Shown here piece by piece: positions 1-9,652 of a stretch of 64,000 bases of DNA. This stretch comes from an uncultured bacterium. GTDB taxonomy: Bacteria > Planctomycetota > UBA1135 > GCA-002686595. The stretch is from the NCBI GenBank assembly GCA_938083085.1, contig CALLKX010000013.1, forward strand, positions 81,035 to 145,034. Reading direction: 5' to 3'. The translations under genes were made by a program, and so were the position numbers. Below the pieces are notes generated by a model. That model saw only the letters and a program-made list of their open reading frames with translations. It searched no databases and was not told where the DNA came from. Each line of letters starts with the position of its first letter. Position 1 is the stretch's first letter.

Positions 1-759
1 GAGACGGGCGCTGAACGCTCACCGGAGCAACGGGCAGATGTGCTCCAGTGGGCTCAGTTGGCGCTGCGGGACGAGGAAGCCAAGGTGCGTGAGACGGCCC
101 TCAAGGGGCTCCTTGCGCGGCGCGATGAGCAGGGGCGCGCGTTTCTCATGGCGCTCTTGAAGGGGACCGTCGTGGAGCGGGGCCTGGGGATGCGCGCCAT
201 GCGAGGGCAGCTGGACGGATGGACCGCCGCCAGCGACCAAGCGCGGAACCTCGTCGCCTCCGTCTACGAGGCCGAGCTGGCGGGCGCGCGGCGGGGCGAT
301 GTCCTCACCTCGACCCTTCAGGCCATGGGCGCCATCCCGGGCCGGGAGAGCGGGCTGTTTCTGCTGCAGGCCGGGGACCTCGTGGGTGAGAACCCTATCC
401 GAGGCGTCTCCGGCTTTCGCTGGTGCGTGGGGCAGGCCTTCAATGCCGGGCGCGCGTCCCAGGAGGTGCTCCGCGATCGGCTCCTCGTCGAGCAGGACCC
501 CATGAAGCGTCTCGACCTGATCTCCTTCATCTGGCAGGACTTCGAGGTGGAGTCGGTCCAGGCGCTGGTGGACGTGCTGGATGACGCCTCTCGGTCACCG
601 TATGAGCGCCTCTACGCGGCAGACCGCGCGGTACGGATGGGGCACGCGGAGGTCCTCCTCCCGGTCATGAAGCGGGTCTATCGTTCCGAGTCCGACCGGG
701 TGCTGCGACGGGGTCTCCACTGCCTGCTCTGGGTCTGGTTCGGTCCCTCACTCGCCTGA
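1..759 (+). CDS. HEAT/armadillo-like alpha-solenoid protein, 5' truncated by window edge
   Basis: The reading frame is open from the first base of the window, so the true start lies upstream; a GTG at position 40 is only the first in-window start codon. The visible C-terminal part is almost entirely helical, with repeated amphipathic pairs (for example EEAKVRETALKGLLAR and SVQALVDVLDDASRSPYERLYAADRAV) typical of HEAT-like scaffolds. No catalytic motif is visible. A role in protein-protein contacts is family-level inference. It ends 59 bases before the next lipoprotein start on the same strand, so the two may be cotranscribed. Confidence 0.6.
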   Translation, partial: ETGAERSPEQRADVLQWAQLALRDEEAKVRETALKGLLARRDEQGRAFLMALLKGTVVERGLGMRAMRGQLDGWTAASDQARNLVASVYEAELAGARRGDVLTSTLQAMGAIPGRESGLFLLQAGDLVGENPIRGVSGFRWCVGQAFNAGRASQEVLRDRLLVEQDPMKRLDLISFIWQDFEVESVQALVDVLDDASRSPYERLYAADRAVRMGHAEVLLPVMKRVYRSESDRVLRRGLHCLLWVWFGPSLA

Positions 760-818
760 GGCGGACGGTTGGGCGCTGGGCCATGGGTCTGGTGCGCAGG
801 CGCGCTAGACTCCAGGTG

Positions 819-3800
819 ATGTTGCTGCACCGCGTCGGGGTCTCGCTGGCCCTTCTCAGCCTGGCCGTTTCTTGCGCGGAGGATGCTCCGACGGGCGCGC
901 CCGAGTCGCTCGGTTCGTCATCGGCTCCTGGGGTGCCCGCCGCCGAGGGCGCGGCGCTCCCCGGCCGAGCGGAGGGTGTACCGGGGGACGCTCTCTCGGG
1001 CTCTCGCGAGCGCCCGGCGCGTGCTGAGGATGTCCCCAAGGTCATCCGGCCTCAGGCGCAGCCGCGGCGCAGCGACTTCGATCAAATCGCCGCCGCCATG
1101 GACCCTGGTTTGCAGGCAGATCCCTGGCCTGGCGAGCTCCTCGCCAGCTCGGCAGAGCGGCTGCTGCTGGGGGTGACCCGGCACCTGGCGACGGGTGGTG
1201 ACACCGCGGCGCTGCGGAGCGTCGTGACCCGGGATCTCGCGGGGACGGTGCCCACGAGCGACGGCGGGGTGGAGGCTCTCGCTGGGGGCGCCCTGCTGGA
1301 GTGGCTCCAAAGGAACCTCATGGTGCCTTCGGTGAGCGGCGCGCCTGTGGTGGAGGCGACCGTGACGGAGGTTCAGGCCCCTGGCCTCGATGGCGTGGCA
1401 GAGCAGGTCGGGCGGACCCGAGCGCACCTGCGTAGCGGGACCGATCCGCACGGGACTCCGGTCGGCGCGCGACAGCAGCGGGACGTCTTCCTGACGTTGA
1501 CCTGGCGGCTCGGAAAGCGCGCGAGGATCTCGTCGATCACCGTGGAGCGTGCGTCACGGTCGGCGCTCGAGGCTCCCTTTCGGGACGTCACCGACTCCGT
1601 GCTCGCTGGCGCGGCGAGCCGGAGCGTGAACAGCCCGCGGAGTCTTGCTCTGGGGGCGCTGCAGGCGGCGGGTCGAACCGACTCCCTCGCGCCTGTCGGC
1701 GACATCCTGACCGCCATGCACGGCGTGGCCGTGGGGGACCTCGACGGCGATGGCTGGGACGACCTGGTGGTGGCCAGAGCAGCAGGACAACCGAACCTCG
1801 TCTGGATGAATGCGGGCGGGACGTTTCGTGAGGAGGGGGCAGAGCGCGGATTGGACTGGCTCGAGGGGAGCGGCGGGGTCCTGATTGCGGACCTCGACGG
1901 GGACGGCGCGCGCGACGTGGTGCTCGGCGTGGGGCCTGACGTCGTGGTGGCGTGGAACGATGGGGCGGGCGTCTTTACCACGAGCGGGGTCCTGCCACGG
2001 GCGGGCACCGCGCGGGTCTATTCCATCTCGGCGGCGGACGTCGACGGTGACGGGGACCTCGACCTCTATGACACGCGGTACTTCCGCGCTGACGACGGGG
2101 GCCCTGCGGCGCCCACGCCGTACCACGACGCGGTGAACGGCGCGCCGAATGTGTTCTGGCGCAACCTGGCCGCGGACGCCGCGGGCGCGAAACTGAGGGC
2201 CTTCAGAGCGGATACTGTGGCCGCCGGCCTGGACGTGGACAACGACCGCTTCAGCATGGTGTCGGTCTTCGACGATGTGGATGGCGACGGGGACCTGGAC
2301 CTGTACGTCGCCAACGACTTCGGTCGGAACAACCTGTACCTCGCAGACGGCGGGCGCTTTCAGCCGGCGCCGGACGGGCCCCTGACCGACAAGGCTGCGG
2401 GGATGGGCCTCAGCCTCGCGGACGCGGATCTCGATGGCGTCGGGGACCTCATCGTGAGCAACATGTTCTCGGCAGCAGGTGGCCGGGTGACGCGCTCCCC
2501 GCGATTCATGCCAGAAGCCTCGGTCGAGGTCAGGGACGAGTTCATCCGCCACGCCAGAGGCAACTCGATCTTCCGTGGCCTCGGCGGCGGGCAGTTCCAG
2601 GACCTCACCGAGATGACGGGGGCGGCGCCTGGGGGCTGGGCCTGGGGGTCCCGCTTCGTGGACTGGAACCGAGACGGGCTCCCGGACATTGTCGTGCCCA
2701 ATGGATTCCTGAGCGGTCGGACCGGGCCTGACCTCCAGAGCTTCTTCTGGCGCCGGGTGGTGGGTGCGACGCCGCTCGGCGGCGACCCCAGCCCCGACCG
2801 CCTCGACGCGTACCTCGGGGCGTGGTCGGTGATCTCGCAGCTCTCTCAGTTCGGACGCCAGGACTGGAACGCGCGGGAGCGGACCTTTGCGTACCTGAAC
2901 CAGGGCGACCTCCGCTTCGAGGACGTCTCTCTCTCCAGCGGCCTTGGGATCCCAGACGATGGTCGTTCGCTGGCGGTCGGCGACCTGGATCACGACGGCC
3001 GCCTCGACCTCGTCTTTCGGAATCGAACGGCGCCCATTCTCCGCCTCTTTCAGGGGCGGGCCCCCGGCGGGAGCTCTGTCTCGTTCAGGCTCAGCCAGGA
3101 TGGCCTCAACCGGGACGGCATCGGGGCGCTCGTCTCCTTCGAGGCCCGCGGCGGCCGCCGCAGCGCTCGTATCCTGGCGGGCGATGGCTTCCTCGGGTCC
3201 TCCCCGCCCGAGGCCTTCTTTGGGCTGGGCAACAGCGACGTCACCGGTGGGGCGCCGGGTTCACGCGTGATCGTCCGGTGGCCAGACGGAGTGGCGGAGG
3301 CCTTCGCGGCCCCGGAGGGCGAGGCCCTCGCCGGTTCCTCCTGGGAGCTCGAGAGGGGCACCGGCGCGCTCCGGCGGCGGTACCGTCAGGGCGCCCCGCG
3401 GCCTCCCCTTGCTGAGCCGGTGGCGCCGAGCGTTCGGGGCGGTGAGGCGGCGCCCCCCCGCAGCCGCGTCCCGCTCCACGCGGAGTTCCCCCTGGGTGCG
3501 TGGCGGCTGCCCTCCTTCGACGGCCCAACGCGGAGGGCAGATGAGCTTTGCGGGGAGAATGGCCTGCTCCTCGTCTTCTGGTCCGGGACGGTCCCCGACT
3601 CCGAGCGGGCCTTGTCCTTGATCAAGGGGGAGGGCTTGCCGACGTACGCCCTCGCTCTGGACGGCGTGCGTGAGGCCGAGGCTTCGCGCAAGACCTCCGA
3701 GGGGCTCGGTCTCGGCGAGCGCTCCGGCCGCGCAGGGAGCTCGGAGCGCCTGCTGCTGGATCTTGTTCTTGGGCGGACGTTGGCCCCGTTCGACGAGATG

Positions 3801-4058
3801 CCGCTGCCGCTCGCCTTCCTGCTCGACGCCGAGGGGGACCTGGCCTGTATCTACGCGGGCGATATGGACCCCCGCCAGGTCCTGGAAGACGCTGGTCGGC
3901 TCGCGGGGCGAGAAGACCGATCCGCCACCACCTGCCTGACCAGCGGCCGTTGGGTCCTGGGCGCTCCAAGGCGCGGACTTGAGAGTCTTCATGACGGGCT
4001 CAGGGCGCGCGGCTTCAACGAGTTCGTCGACCATCTTGAGGCCAAGGCTTCTCGCTGA
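819..4058 (+). CDS. FG-GAP/VCBS repeat lipoprotein with ASPIC/UnbV domain and thioredoxin-like tail
   Basis: A 1079-residue exported protein. Start at ATG 819 gives a lipoprotein signal (MLLHRVGVSLALLSLAVSC); an upstream in-frame ATG at 783 would bury it. Residues about 300-720 hold repeated calcium-binding FG-GAP/VCBS units (GDLDGDGWDD, ADLDGDGARD, DVDGDGDLDLY, DVDGDGDLDLYVAND, DLDHDGRLDLVF) expected to form a beta-propeller. An ASPIC/UnbV-type segment follows at about 750-850 (RVIVRWPDGVAEAF). The last 200 residues (PLGAWRLPSFDG ... LLLVFWSGTVPDSERALSLI ... LPLAFLLDAEGDLACIYAG) resemble a TlpA/AhpC thioredoxin fold but lack CxxC, so redox activity is unlikely. Substrate or partner unknown. 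A TAGACT -10-like element lies only about 8 bases upstream of the start. Confidence 0.8.
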   Translation: MLLHRVGVSLALLSLAVSCAEDAPTGAPESLGSSSAPGVPAAEGAALPGRAEGVPGDALSGSRERPARAEDVPKVIRPQAQPRRSDFDQIAAAMDPGLQADPWPGELLASSAERLLLGVTRHLATGGDTAALRSVVTRDLAGTVPTSDGGVEALAGGALLEWLQRNLMVPSVSGAPVVEATVTEVQAPGLDGVAEQVGRTRAHLRSGTDPHGTPVGARQQRDVFLTLTWRLGKRARISSITVERASRSALEAPFRDVTDSVLAGAASRSVNSPRSLALGALQAAGRTDSLAPVGDILTAMHGVAVGDLDGDGWDDLVVARAAGQPNLVWMNAGGTFREEGAERGLDWLEGSGGVLIADLDGDGARDVVLGVGPDVVVAWNDGAGVFTTSGVLPRAGTARVYSISAADVDGDGDLDLYDTRYFRADDGGPAAPTPYHDAVNGAPNVFWRNLAADAAGAKLRAFRADTVAAGLDVDNDRFSMVSVFDDVDGDGDLDLYVANDFGRNNLYLADGGRFQPAPDGPLTDKAAGMGLSLADADLDGVGDLIVSNMFSAAGGRVTRSPRFMPEASVEVRDEFIRHARGNSIFRGLGGGQFQDLTEMTGAAPGGWAWGSRFVDWNRDGLPDIVVPNGFLSGRTGPDLQSFFWRRVVGATPLGGDPSPDRLDAYLGAWSVISQLSQFGRQDWNARERTFAYLNQGDLRFEDVSLSSGLGIPDDGRSLAVGDLDHDGRLDLVFRNRTAPILRLFQGRAPGGSSVSFRLSQDGLNRDGIGALVSFEARGGRRSARILAGDGFLGSSPPEAFFGLGNSDVTGGAPGSRVIVRWPDGVAEAFAAPEGEALAGSSWELERGTGALRRRYRQGAPRPPLAEPVAPSVRGGEAAPPRSRVPLHAEFPLGAWRLPSFDGPTRRADELCGENGLLLVFWSGTVPDSERALSLIKGEGLPTYALALDGVREAEASRKTSEGLGLGERSGRAGSSERLLLDLVLGRTLAPFDEMPLPLAFLLDAEGDLACIYAGDMDPRQVLEDAGRLAGREDRSATTCLTSGRWVLGAPRRGLESLHDGLRARGFNEFVDHLEAKASR

Positions 4059-4167
4059 GGTTCGCCCTCGGCTCGTGTCGCTCCAGCCGCTCAGCCATGC
4101 GCCGGGGCGGCCTCCCGGCGAACGGGGGGCGCGTGATGCTGCCGCGGCATCTCAGCGGGCTGGCGCC

Positions 4168-4437
4168 CGGAAGGTGGGTACAGGGCCGCCTGGTATAGGG
4201 CAGGTGGGTACAGGGTCGGTGGGTACAGGGCCGGTGGGTACCGGGCAGGCGATCACCGGGCAGGTGATCCTTGGGCAGGCGGCCGCCCAGCAACCAAAGC
4301 CTCAGCAACCAAAGCCTCAGCAGACGGCGCCTCCACAGACCGACGCTCAACCGACCGGCGCTCAACAGACTGACGCTCGAAGGGCAGAGGCTGAATGGGC
4401 ACGGGCTGGACAGCGTCCCGCTGCAGAGGCGGCGGCT
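4168..4437. repeat. Intergenic array of 18 degenerate 15-bp units
   Basis: This fills most of the 482-base gap between two convergent genes (4059-4540). The first seven or eight units follow a GGGCAGGTGGGTACA-like pattern; the following ten end in CCT or GCT (for example CAGCAACCAAAGCCT twice at 4288 and 4303). No insertion or deletion breaks the 15-base phase across 270 bases. Because 15 is a multiple of three, frames stay open on both strands, but none of the predicted peptides looks like a folded protein. I see no terminator hairpin in the remaining parts of the gap. Confidence 0.85.
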
Positions 4438-4540
4438 CCGATCAAGGTCGATGCATCCCGGGGGGGGCATGGTCTCCCCGCTCTCATGCAGGCGAGGGGC
4501 CGTCGCCGATGCGCTGCGTTCTGCTGAGGCGGCCGTGGGC

Positions 4541-5122
4541 CTATTCAGTGCGGGCGGGTCGCAGCAGGGCCCAGCCTTCATCGGAGAGGTCCACGGTCCG
4601 AAGTGCGCTCTGCCCCCCGGACCAGAGCCCCCCGTTCGGGTGACCGAAGAGGCGCCCGTCGCGCGTGAGCGCGAAGGCGGCGTCGCCGGATTCGGTGAAG
4701 CGATCGGGCCAGGTCACGATCGCCGGCCATGACCGGATCCCCTCCAGCACGAACCCGGTGTCCACGCGATACCCATGGTGAAGGAACTGGCCCGCGTCGT
4801 TGGCCATCCGCGCATCCGGGAAGCGGTGAGCGAGGGCGGGTGTTGCCCTCACGAGTTGAATCAGCACATCCGGTCCGTCCGCGAGCCCCAATTCTCCGGC
4901 CAGGTCCGAGCTGAAGACCTCGGCGCCGAGGACGTCGAGGGTGATCCGGGCGTCCGCTCGATTCGCGTCCAACGTGTGGGCGTGAAAGCGTGGCAGCGAG
5001 ACGAGGACCACGAGCAGGGCGATGACGGCGACGAGGAGGCCCCCCGGAACGCCGCGCATGGTGGCCGGGGCGCCGTCGGCTTCCGGCCTGGGGGTGTTGG
5101 TTGGGGTGCTGTCTGGTTCCAT
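4541..5122 (-). CDS. Hypothetical single-pass membrane protein
   Basis: A 193-residue protein starting at ATG 5122; an in-frame start at 5200 exists but adds an atypical leader. Residues about 29-46 (GGLLVAVIALLVVLVSLP) form one transmembrane segment followed by a probable periplasmic domain of about 145 residues rich in Asp, Ala and Trp, with no motif I recognise. The short N-terminal tail, Gly-rich junction and single helix recall pseudopilins, but the expected Glu at +5 of a prepilin site is not evident. It stands between the 15-bp array and the CCA-adding enzyme, which is divergent. Function unknown. Confidence 0.6.
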   Translation of the reverse strand: MEPDSTPTNTPRPEADGAPATMRGVPGGLLVAVIALLVVLVSLPRFHAHTLDANRADARITLDVLGAEVFSSDLAGELGLADGPDVLIQLVRATPALAHRFPDARMANDAGQFLHHGYRVDTGFVLEGIRSWPAIVTWPDRFTESGDAAFALTRDGRLFGHPNGGLWSGGQSALRTVDLSDEGWALLRPARTE

Positions 5123-5399
5123 GCTGCTTGGCCCGTGGATGGCGACCGGGAAGTCTGCACGCTGCACCCCCAGCGCCGGGCGCTCCTCGCCCCAAGCCAT
5201 CGCGCCCGAAGGACGGCCGCTCAGGCGAGGTCAGCTTGGACCTCCCCGCTCACGGTGACCGGGATCAAGGGTGCTCGGAGAGGCCAGGAACGGAGCGGTG
5301 GGGCCGCCGCGAACGAGCCTCAGGGAAATCCACCGCAGACGGCGGCTCCTGGCGACCCATGGGGAAGTCTGGGCAACGAGGACGTACGATTCAACGGCC

Positions 5400-6812
5400 A
5401 TGCCGGATGAGCCCACCCCGCTTCCTGCGGACCTCGTGTCACGCCTGCCAGAACGCTGGGCTCAGCTTGCGACCGGGATCTGCGGGACGCTCGCCCGGGC
5501 CGGTCACCGCGGCTGGATTGTCGGGGGAGCCGTGCGGGACCTGCTGCTGGACAGGGACATCAAGGACGTCGATCTCGTGTCGGCGGCGCTTCCCGAGGAA
5601 GTGGAGGGGCTGTTCGAGCGAACCGTTGCCGTGGGCAAGAGCTTTGGGATCATCGTCGTGGTGATGGATGGAGCCGAGGTCGAGCTGGCCACCTTTCGAC
5701 GAGAGCGGGGTTACTCGGATCGGCGCCGCCCCGATGAGGTCGAGTACGCCGCGGCGCCCGAGGAGGACGCCGGGCGGCGCGACTTCACCTGCAACGCGAT
5801 TTACCTCGACCCGCTGACCGGGGAACTCCGTGACCCCGTGGGGGGGCTCGCGGATCTGCGCGCCGGAGTCCTGCGGGCGGTTGGCGATCCCGGCGGACGT
5901 TTTCGCGAGGACGGGCTACGGATCCTCCGCATGGCGCGCTTCCACGCCGCGCTGGAGCTTGAGCCGGCGCCGGGCCTCCTTGCCGCAGCCGAAGCCGAGC
6001 GTGCATCGCTCGCGGGCGTCAGCGCGGAGCGGGTCCGCGAGGAGCTTCAGAAGATGCTGCGCGGTGCCCGCGCCCACCGGGCCCTGCAGGTCCTCGTGAA
6101 CGGGGGGCACGCGGCGGCCGTCCTCCCCTCCATGGGGAGGGACGCTGCGGTAGCCAGCCGCCTCCGCGTTCTCGCCGCGCTCGGGGCGCTCTGGGATCAG
6201 GAGCCCCGTGCCGTTGTTGACAGCAACAAGGCCGCCGGCGATGAGCCGACTGCGAGCTGGCGTTGGGAGCTCGGGCTCTCGGCGCTCTTCGGTCCACTTG
6301 AGCGTGTCACCGAGGGGGCGGAGCAAGCCGAGCCGGCGGCCGCCTTGGCCCCCAGTCTCGAGGCGTTGCGGTGCAGCCGAGAGGAGCGACGGGTGGTCAC
6401 CGAGTTGAGCATTGGCTGCGAAGCACTTCGTTCTCTTGCCGCCAAACCCCGCCCGGGGGGGCGCTCTGACGTCGCCTTGCCCGTTGGGGCGGAGGCCCGC
6501 GGTGGCTTGATTCAGCTCTGGCGACGTCCGACACGGGCCGCCTCTGCGCAACTCGCCCAGGCGTTGGAAGCAACGCTCTCCGGTGAGGCGGCCGGGCGGA
6601 GGCTGGAGTCCATCCTGGGGCTGCTCTCGGAGCTGGAGTCGGAGGCTCCCTTGGTTCCGGTCACGCTGAGCGCGGGGGACCTCCAGGACCTGGGCGTCCC
6701 GCGTGGCCCACTGCTCGGCACCTTGCTGGGGCGTGTCCAGCGGGCCAGCCTCGGGGGCGCCTTCGAGGACCGTCCCGGCGCGCTGGCCTGGGTCGAGGGA
6801 CAGGTCAGGTGA
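5400..6812 (+). CDS. cca: CCA tRNA nucleotidyltransferase / poly(A) polymerase family protein
   Basis: Adds or repairs the 3' CCA of tRNAs (or adds poly(A); the families are hard to separate by sequence). The class II nucleotidyltransferase core is clear: GGAVRD at residues 42-47, the metal-binding DVD at 56-58, RRDFTCNAI near 130, and the ATP-binding EDGLRILRMARF helix near 180. The length of 470 residues fits a CCA-adding enzyme with C-terminal helical domains. ATG 5400 was chosen because the family core begins shortly after it. The 3' end overlaps the convergent ubiA-like gene by 8 bases. The encoded tRNA-Leu in this window already carries CCA, so here the role may be mainly repair. Confidence 0.88.
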   Translation: MPDEPTPLPADLVSRLPERWAQLATGICGTLARAGHRGWIVGGAVRDLLLDRDIKDVDLVSAALPEEVEGLFERTVAVGKSFGIIVVVMDGAEVELATFRRERGYSDRRRPDEVEYAAAPEEDAGRRDFTCNAIYLDPLTGELRDPVGGLADLRAGVLRAVGDPGGRFREDGLRILRMARFHAALELEPAPGLLAAAEAERASLAGVSAERVREELQKMLRGARAHRALQVLVNGGHAAAVLPSMGRDAAVASRLRVLAALGALWDQEPRAVVDSNKAAGDEPTASWRWELGLSALFGPLERVTEGAEQAEPAAALAPSLEALRCSREERRVVTELSIGCEALRSLAAKPRPGGRSDVALPVGAEARGGLIQLWRRPTRAASAQLAQALEATLSGEAAGRRLESILGLLSELESEAPLVPVTLSAGDLQDLGVPRGPLLGTLLGRVQRASLGGAFEDRPGALAWVEGQVR

Positions 6813-7794
6813 GCGGGAACCGGGCGCGGAGCTTGCCCGAGAGCCATGCGCCGAACAGCCCCCAGAGCAGCGCGGACACGCAGGCCGGACCGAGGAGCAG
6901 CCCGAGGCTGGCGATCGCGCCGGTGAACATTGGAAGCCCCCTGAGGCTCTGACCCGTCGCGCGCCCCACGGAGGCCCTGGTCCAGCCGGCCTGGGCCCCG
7001 GCCGCCATGGTGGAGATGGTCAGGTAGCCGCCGCGGGCCGCGAGGCCGGCGGCAAGTACGAGGCCGCCGCTAAGCTTCAGGGAAGGGCTGCCGCCGTCGG
7101 CGTTCGCGCCGAGGACAGCGAGGCCAACGACGGGGATCAGGAGCCTGGTGATGGCGATGCCGCGCAGGGCGTTGGTGGGCCGGGAGGCGAGCGGGGCGTC
7201 ATCTTCATCGTCTTCGAGTCTGCCCAGCTTGGAGATGAAGAAGACGTGGGCCCCGTAGAGGACCGCGAGCCAGAGCAGCTTGAGGCGCGGCTGCTCGATG
7301 GACCCGACGAGCCACGGAGACATCAGCCCGGCGCCGAGGTTGCCGGCGCGGCAGAGTCCGAGGAGGGTCGGGCCGAGCAGGGGGCCGCGACCCACCAGGT
7401 CGTAGAGGACGGCCAGGGCAGCCACGGCGAGCATCCAGACTCCGGCGTACACCCCCGCGGCGAAGGCCCACATGAGGCCGCCGGTGAGGAGGATGAGGCT
7501 GATGCACAGAGCGAGTTCCGCCGGGATGGCGCCGGATGGGATCGGTCGGTCCGGCCTGGTTCGCGCATCGTCCTCACGGTCCACCCAGTCGTTGAGTGCC
7601 ATGGCTCCGTGGTAGACCCCGAGGCTGGCTGGGATCAGGAGCCAGGGCAGAGCAAGCGAGGGCCACGCACCCAAATGGGCGATCGCGATCCCCACGAACA
7701 GGTCGCTGATGGCGGAGGGGAACAGGGCCACCCGGATCAACCGCCCCATGGCGACGACGGGCAGGCTCGGTATCGGCGGCGACGCGGAGGTCAT
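6805..7794 (-). CDS. UbiA-family prenyltransferase
   Basis: An integral membrane prenyltransferase of 329 residues with about eight hydrophobic segments. The first prenyl-diphosphate/magnesium motif is NDWVDREDD starting at residue 68, followed by TRPDRPIPSG, the usual UbiA-superfamily signature; a second Asp motif region includes YDLVGRG and the acidic loop KLGRLEDDEDD. The aromatic or isoprenoid acceptor cannot be told from sequence; quinone, heme or lipid modification are all possible. ATG 7794 lies 4 bases after the rseP stop, making it the last gene of the dxr-rseP-ubiA operon. The isoprenoid context (dxr) agrees with use of a prenyl diphosphate. Confidence 0.85.
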   Translation of the reverse strand: MTSASPPIPSLPVVAMGRLIRVALFPSAISDLFVGIAIAHLGAWPSLALPWLLIPASLGVYHGAMALNDWVDREDDARTRPDRPIPSGAIPAELALCISLILLTGGLMWAFAAGVYAGVWMLAVAALAVLYDLVGRGPLLGPTLLGLCRAGNLGAGLMSPWLVGSIEQPRLKLLWLAVLYGAHVFFISKLGRLEDDEDDAPLASRPTNALRGIAITRLLIPVVGLAVLGANADGGSPSLKLSGGLVLAAGLAARGGYLTISTMAAGAQAGWTRASVGRATGQSLRGLPMFTGAIASLGLLLGPACVSALLWGLFGAWLSGKLRARFPLT

Positions 7795-7798
7795 GGGG

Positions 7799-9652
7799 TC
7801 AGCGTGGCTCGATGAACCAGCGGACAATGTCCTGGTAGGTCACGTAGACCATCAGCGACATGATCATCACCATTCCGACGACCTGGCTGTAGCCAAAGGT
7901 GCGCTCGGAGACCGGCGAGCCCTTGATGCCCTCGATCAGGAGGAACAGCAGGTGGCCCCCGTCGAGAATGGGGATCGGCAGCAGGTTCAGGATCGCCAGG
8001 TTGATGCTGAGGATCGCGAGGAAGAAGAAGAGCTTCGGCAGGCCCTGGCTCGCCGTATCGAAGGAGATGACGCTGATGGAGATGATCCCCCCGAGGTTGC
8101 GGGTGGAGATCTCATCGCTGAAGAGCATCTTCTTGAGCTGAAGCCAGACGTCGACCAGGAACCGCTTGGTGGCGCCGAAGCCGTCAGCGATCGCTTCGCC
8201 GAACCCCTCAGCCTTCAGAATGGTCCGGGCGGCGCCGAGCTGGACCCCGTAGTTGGGGATCGTCACTGGCGCTGCATCGAGGTTGATCGTGAGCTCGCTC
8301 ATCGGCGCCCCGACTCCGGCGTCGCGCCACACCTCCAGCTGTAGCGACCGTCCAGCGGCGACCTCTCGCTGGATGCTCTCCAGCATGACGGGCCAGCTGT
8401 CCGTCGCCTGGCCGTTCACGGAGATGACCTGATCACCGGCGAGCACCCCGGCGCTCTCGGCGGGCGAGCCCTCGGAGACGATCACCCGCGAAGTGTTCTC
8501 GACCACCGCCAGAGCGAGGTCTCCGAGGAGGAGGACTGGCGCCACGGTGGCAGTGGCCGCCAGCGTGAGAAGCTCTCCGCGGCGACGCACGGTCAGGGCG
8601 AGGGGCTCGCCCGTCTTCACCGTCAGGAGCTGGTCGCGGATGGACCCTTGCCCCCAGACGGGACCGCCTGCGACGGAGACGATGCGGTCTCCGGCCTCGA
8701 TCCCCAGCGCCTTCACGAGGGAGGCGGCGGGGCCTGTCGAACGGGTGGCGTCGACGTTCGAGGAGAGCGCGCCGATCCCGATGCGCTTGAATTCCAGGGT
8801 GTCCATACGCGGCTCAACCCGGACCTCGCGGATCGCCCCGTCGGGGCCCTCGACCTCGAGGTTCACGGCGCTGCGCTCCGAGAACGCCCGCCGGAGTTGC
8901 TCGTCCACTCGGAGCGCTTCCGGTTGACCCACCACCGCGAGCAATCGGTCCTCACCCGTCACGCCGGCCGCGGCCGCCGATCCCAGGGGATCGACGACGA
9001 GGCGCTGATCAGGGGAGAGCCCCGCGGGCAGGCCGAGGCGGTAGAAGCCCAGGTTCTCGTCGAAGCTCGGGGTGAGCGTGATCGACTCCGGCGTCATGTT
9101 TGGGCGCGCCACCAGGAGGCGCGCGTCGTCGCTTCCGTTCAGCGCGACGGCGGTCACCAGGTGCTCGAAGTCGACGATCTTGGTGTCGTTGACCTCGAGA
9201 ATGACCGTCCCGGCCGGCAGGCCAGCTTCCCAGGCCGGCATCCCCGGGGTAGGCGCTCCGATGAGGGGCTGGAGCGCTGGCAATCCGGCGAGCATCACGA
9301 GCGGGAGCGCCACGAGCGCGAAGATCACGTTCATGATCACGCCGCCGGAGAAGTAAAGGAAGCGCTGCGGCACGCTCAGCGTGGCGAGGGTCCCCGGCTC
9401 GGGCGTCCCTCTGAGGCCATCGCTGTACTCGCCCGCGACCTTGACGTAGCCGCCGAGGGGAACGGCGGCGATCTGGAAGAGGGTGTCCCCCCGGCGCCAT
9501 CCGAAGAGCCTTGGTCCAAAGCCAAGAGAGAAGACCTCGACCCGTGCCCCGCACCAGCGGGCGGCCATGAAGTGGCCGGCCTCGTGAACGAAGATGACGA
9601 GTCCGATGCCCAGCACTACCTGGAGGACGTTGAAGAGGTCGGCGAGGCTCAT
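7799..9652 (-). CDS. rseP: RseP-type site-2 intramembrane metalloprotease (M50) with an enlarged PDZ region
   Basis: Cleaves transmembrane substrates such as anti-sigma factors within the inner membrane. The zinc site is HEAGH at residues 23-27 in the first helix, with the third ligand in LDGGHL (Asp564). Between them lies a long periplasmic region with about four PDZ-like segments, recognisable from repeated GLPAG, GVTGEDRL, GIEAGDRIVSV and GVLAGDQVISVNG loops; typical RseP has about 450 residues and two PDZ domains, against 617 here. Its ATG overlaps the dxr stop by 4 bases (ATGA), indicating translational coupling. The dxr-rseP neighbourhood is widely conserved in bacteria. Confidence 0.93.
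   Translation of the reverse strand: MSLADLFNVLQVVLGIGLVIFVHEAGHFMAARWCGARVEVFSLGFGPRLFGWRRGDTLFQIAAVPLGGYVKVAGEYSDGLRGTPEPGTLATLSVPQRFLYFSGGVIMNVIFALVALPLVMLAGLPALQPLIGAPTPGMPAWEAGLPAGTVILEVNDTKIVDFEHLVTAVALNGSDDARLLVARPNMTPESITLTPSFDENLGFYRLGLPAGLSPDQRLVVDPLGSAAAAGVTGEDRLLAVVGQPEALRVDEQLRRAFSERSAVNLEVEGPDGAIREVRVEPRMDTLEFKRIGIGALSSNVDATRSTGPAASLVKALGIEAGDRIVSVAGGPVWGQGSIRDQLLTVKTGEPLALTVRRRGELLTLAATATVAPVLLLGDLALAVVENTSRVIVSEGSPAESAGVLAGDQVISVNGQATDSWPVMLESIQREVAAGRSLQLEVWRDAGVGAPMSELTINLDAAPVTIPNYGVQLGAARTILKAEGFGEAIADGFGATKRFLVDVWLQLKKMLFSDEISTRNLGGIISISVISFDTASQGLPKLFFFLAILSINLAILNLLPIPILDGGHLLFLLIEGIKGSPVSERTFGYSQVVGMVMIMSLMVYVTYQDIVRWFIEPR

Noticed and set aside
4015..4581. Long open frames on both strands across the first 15-bp array
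   Set aside because: Open only because a 15-base period cannot introduce stops once free of them; low-complexity peptides, no start-site signal, and overlap with neighbouring genes.
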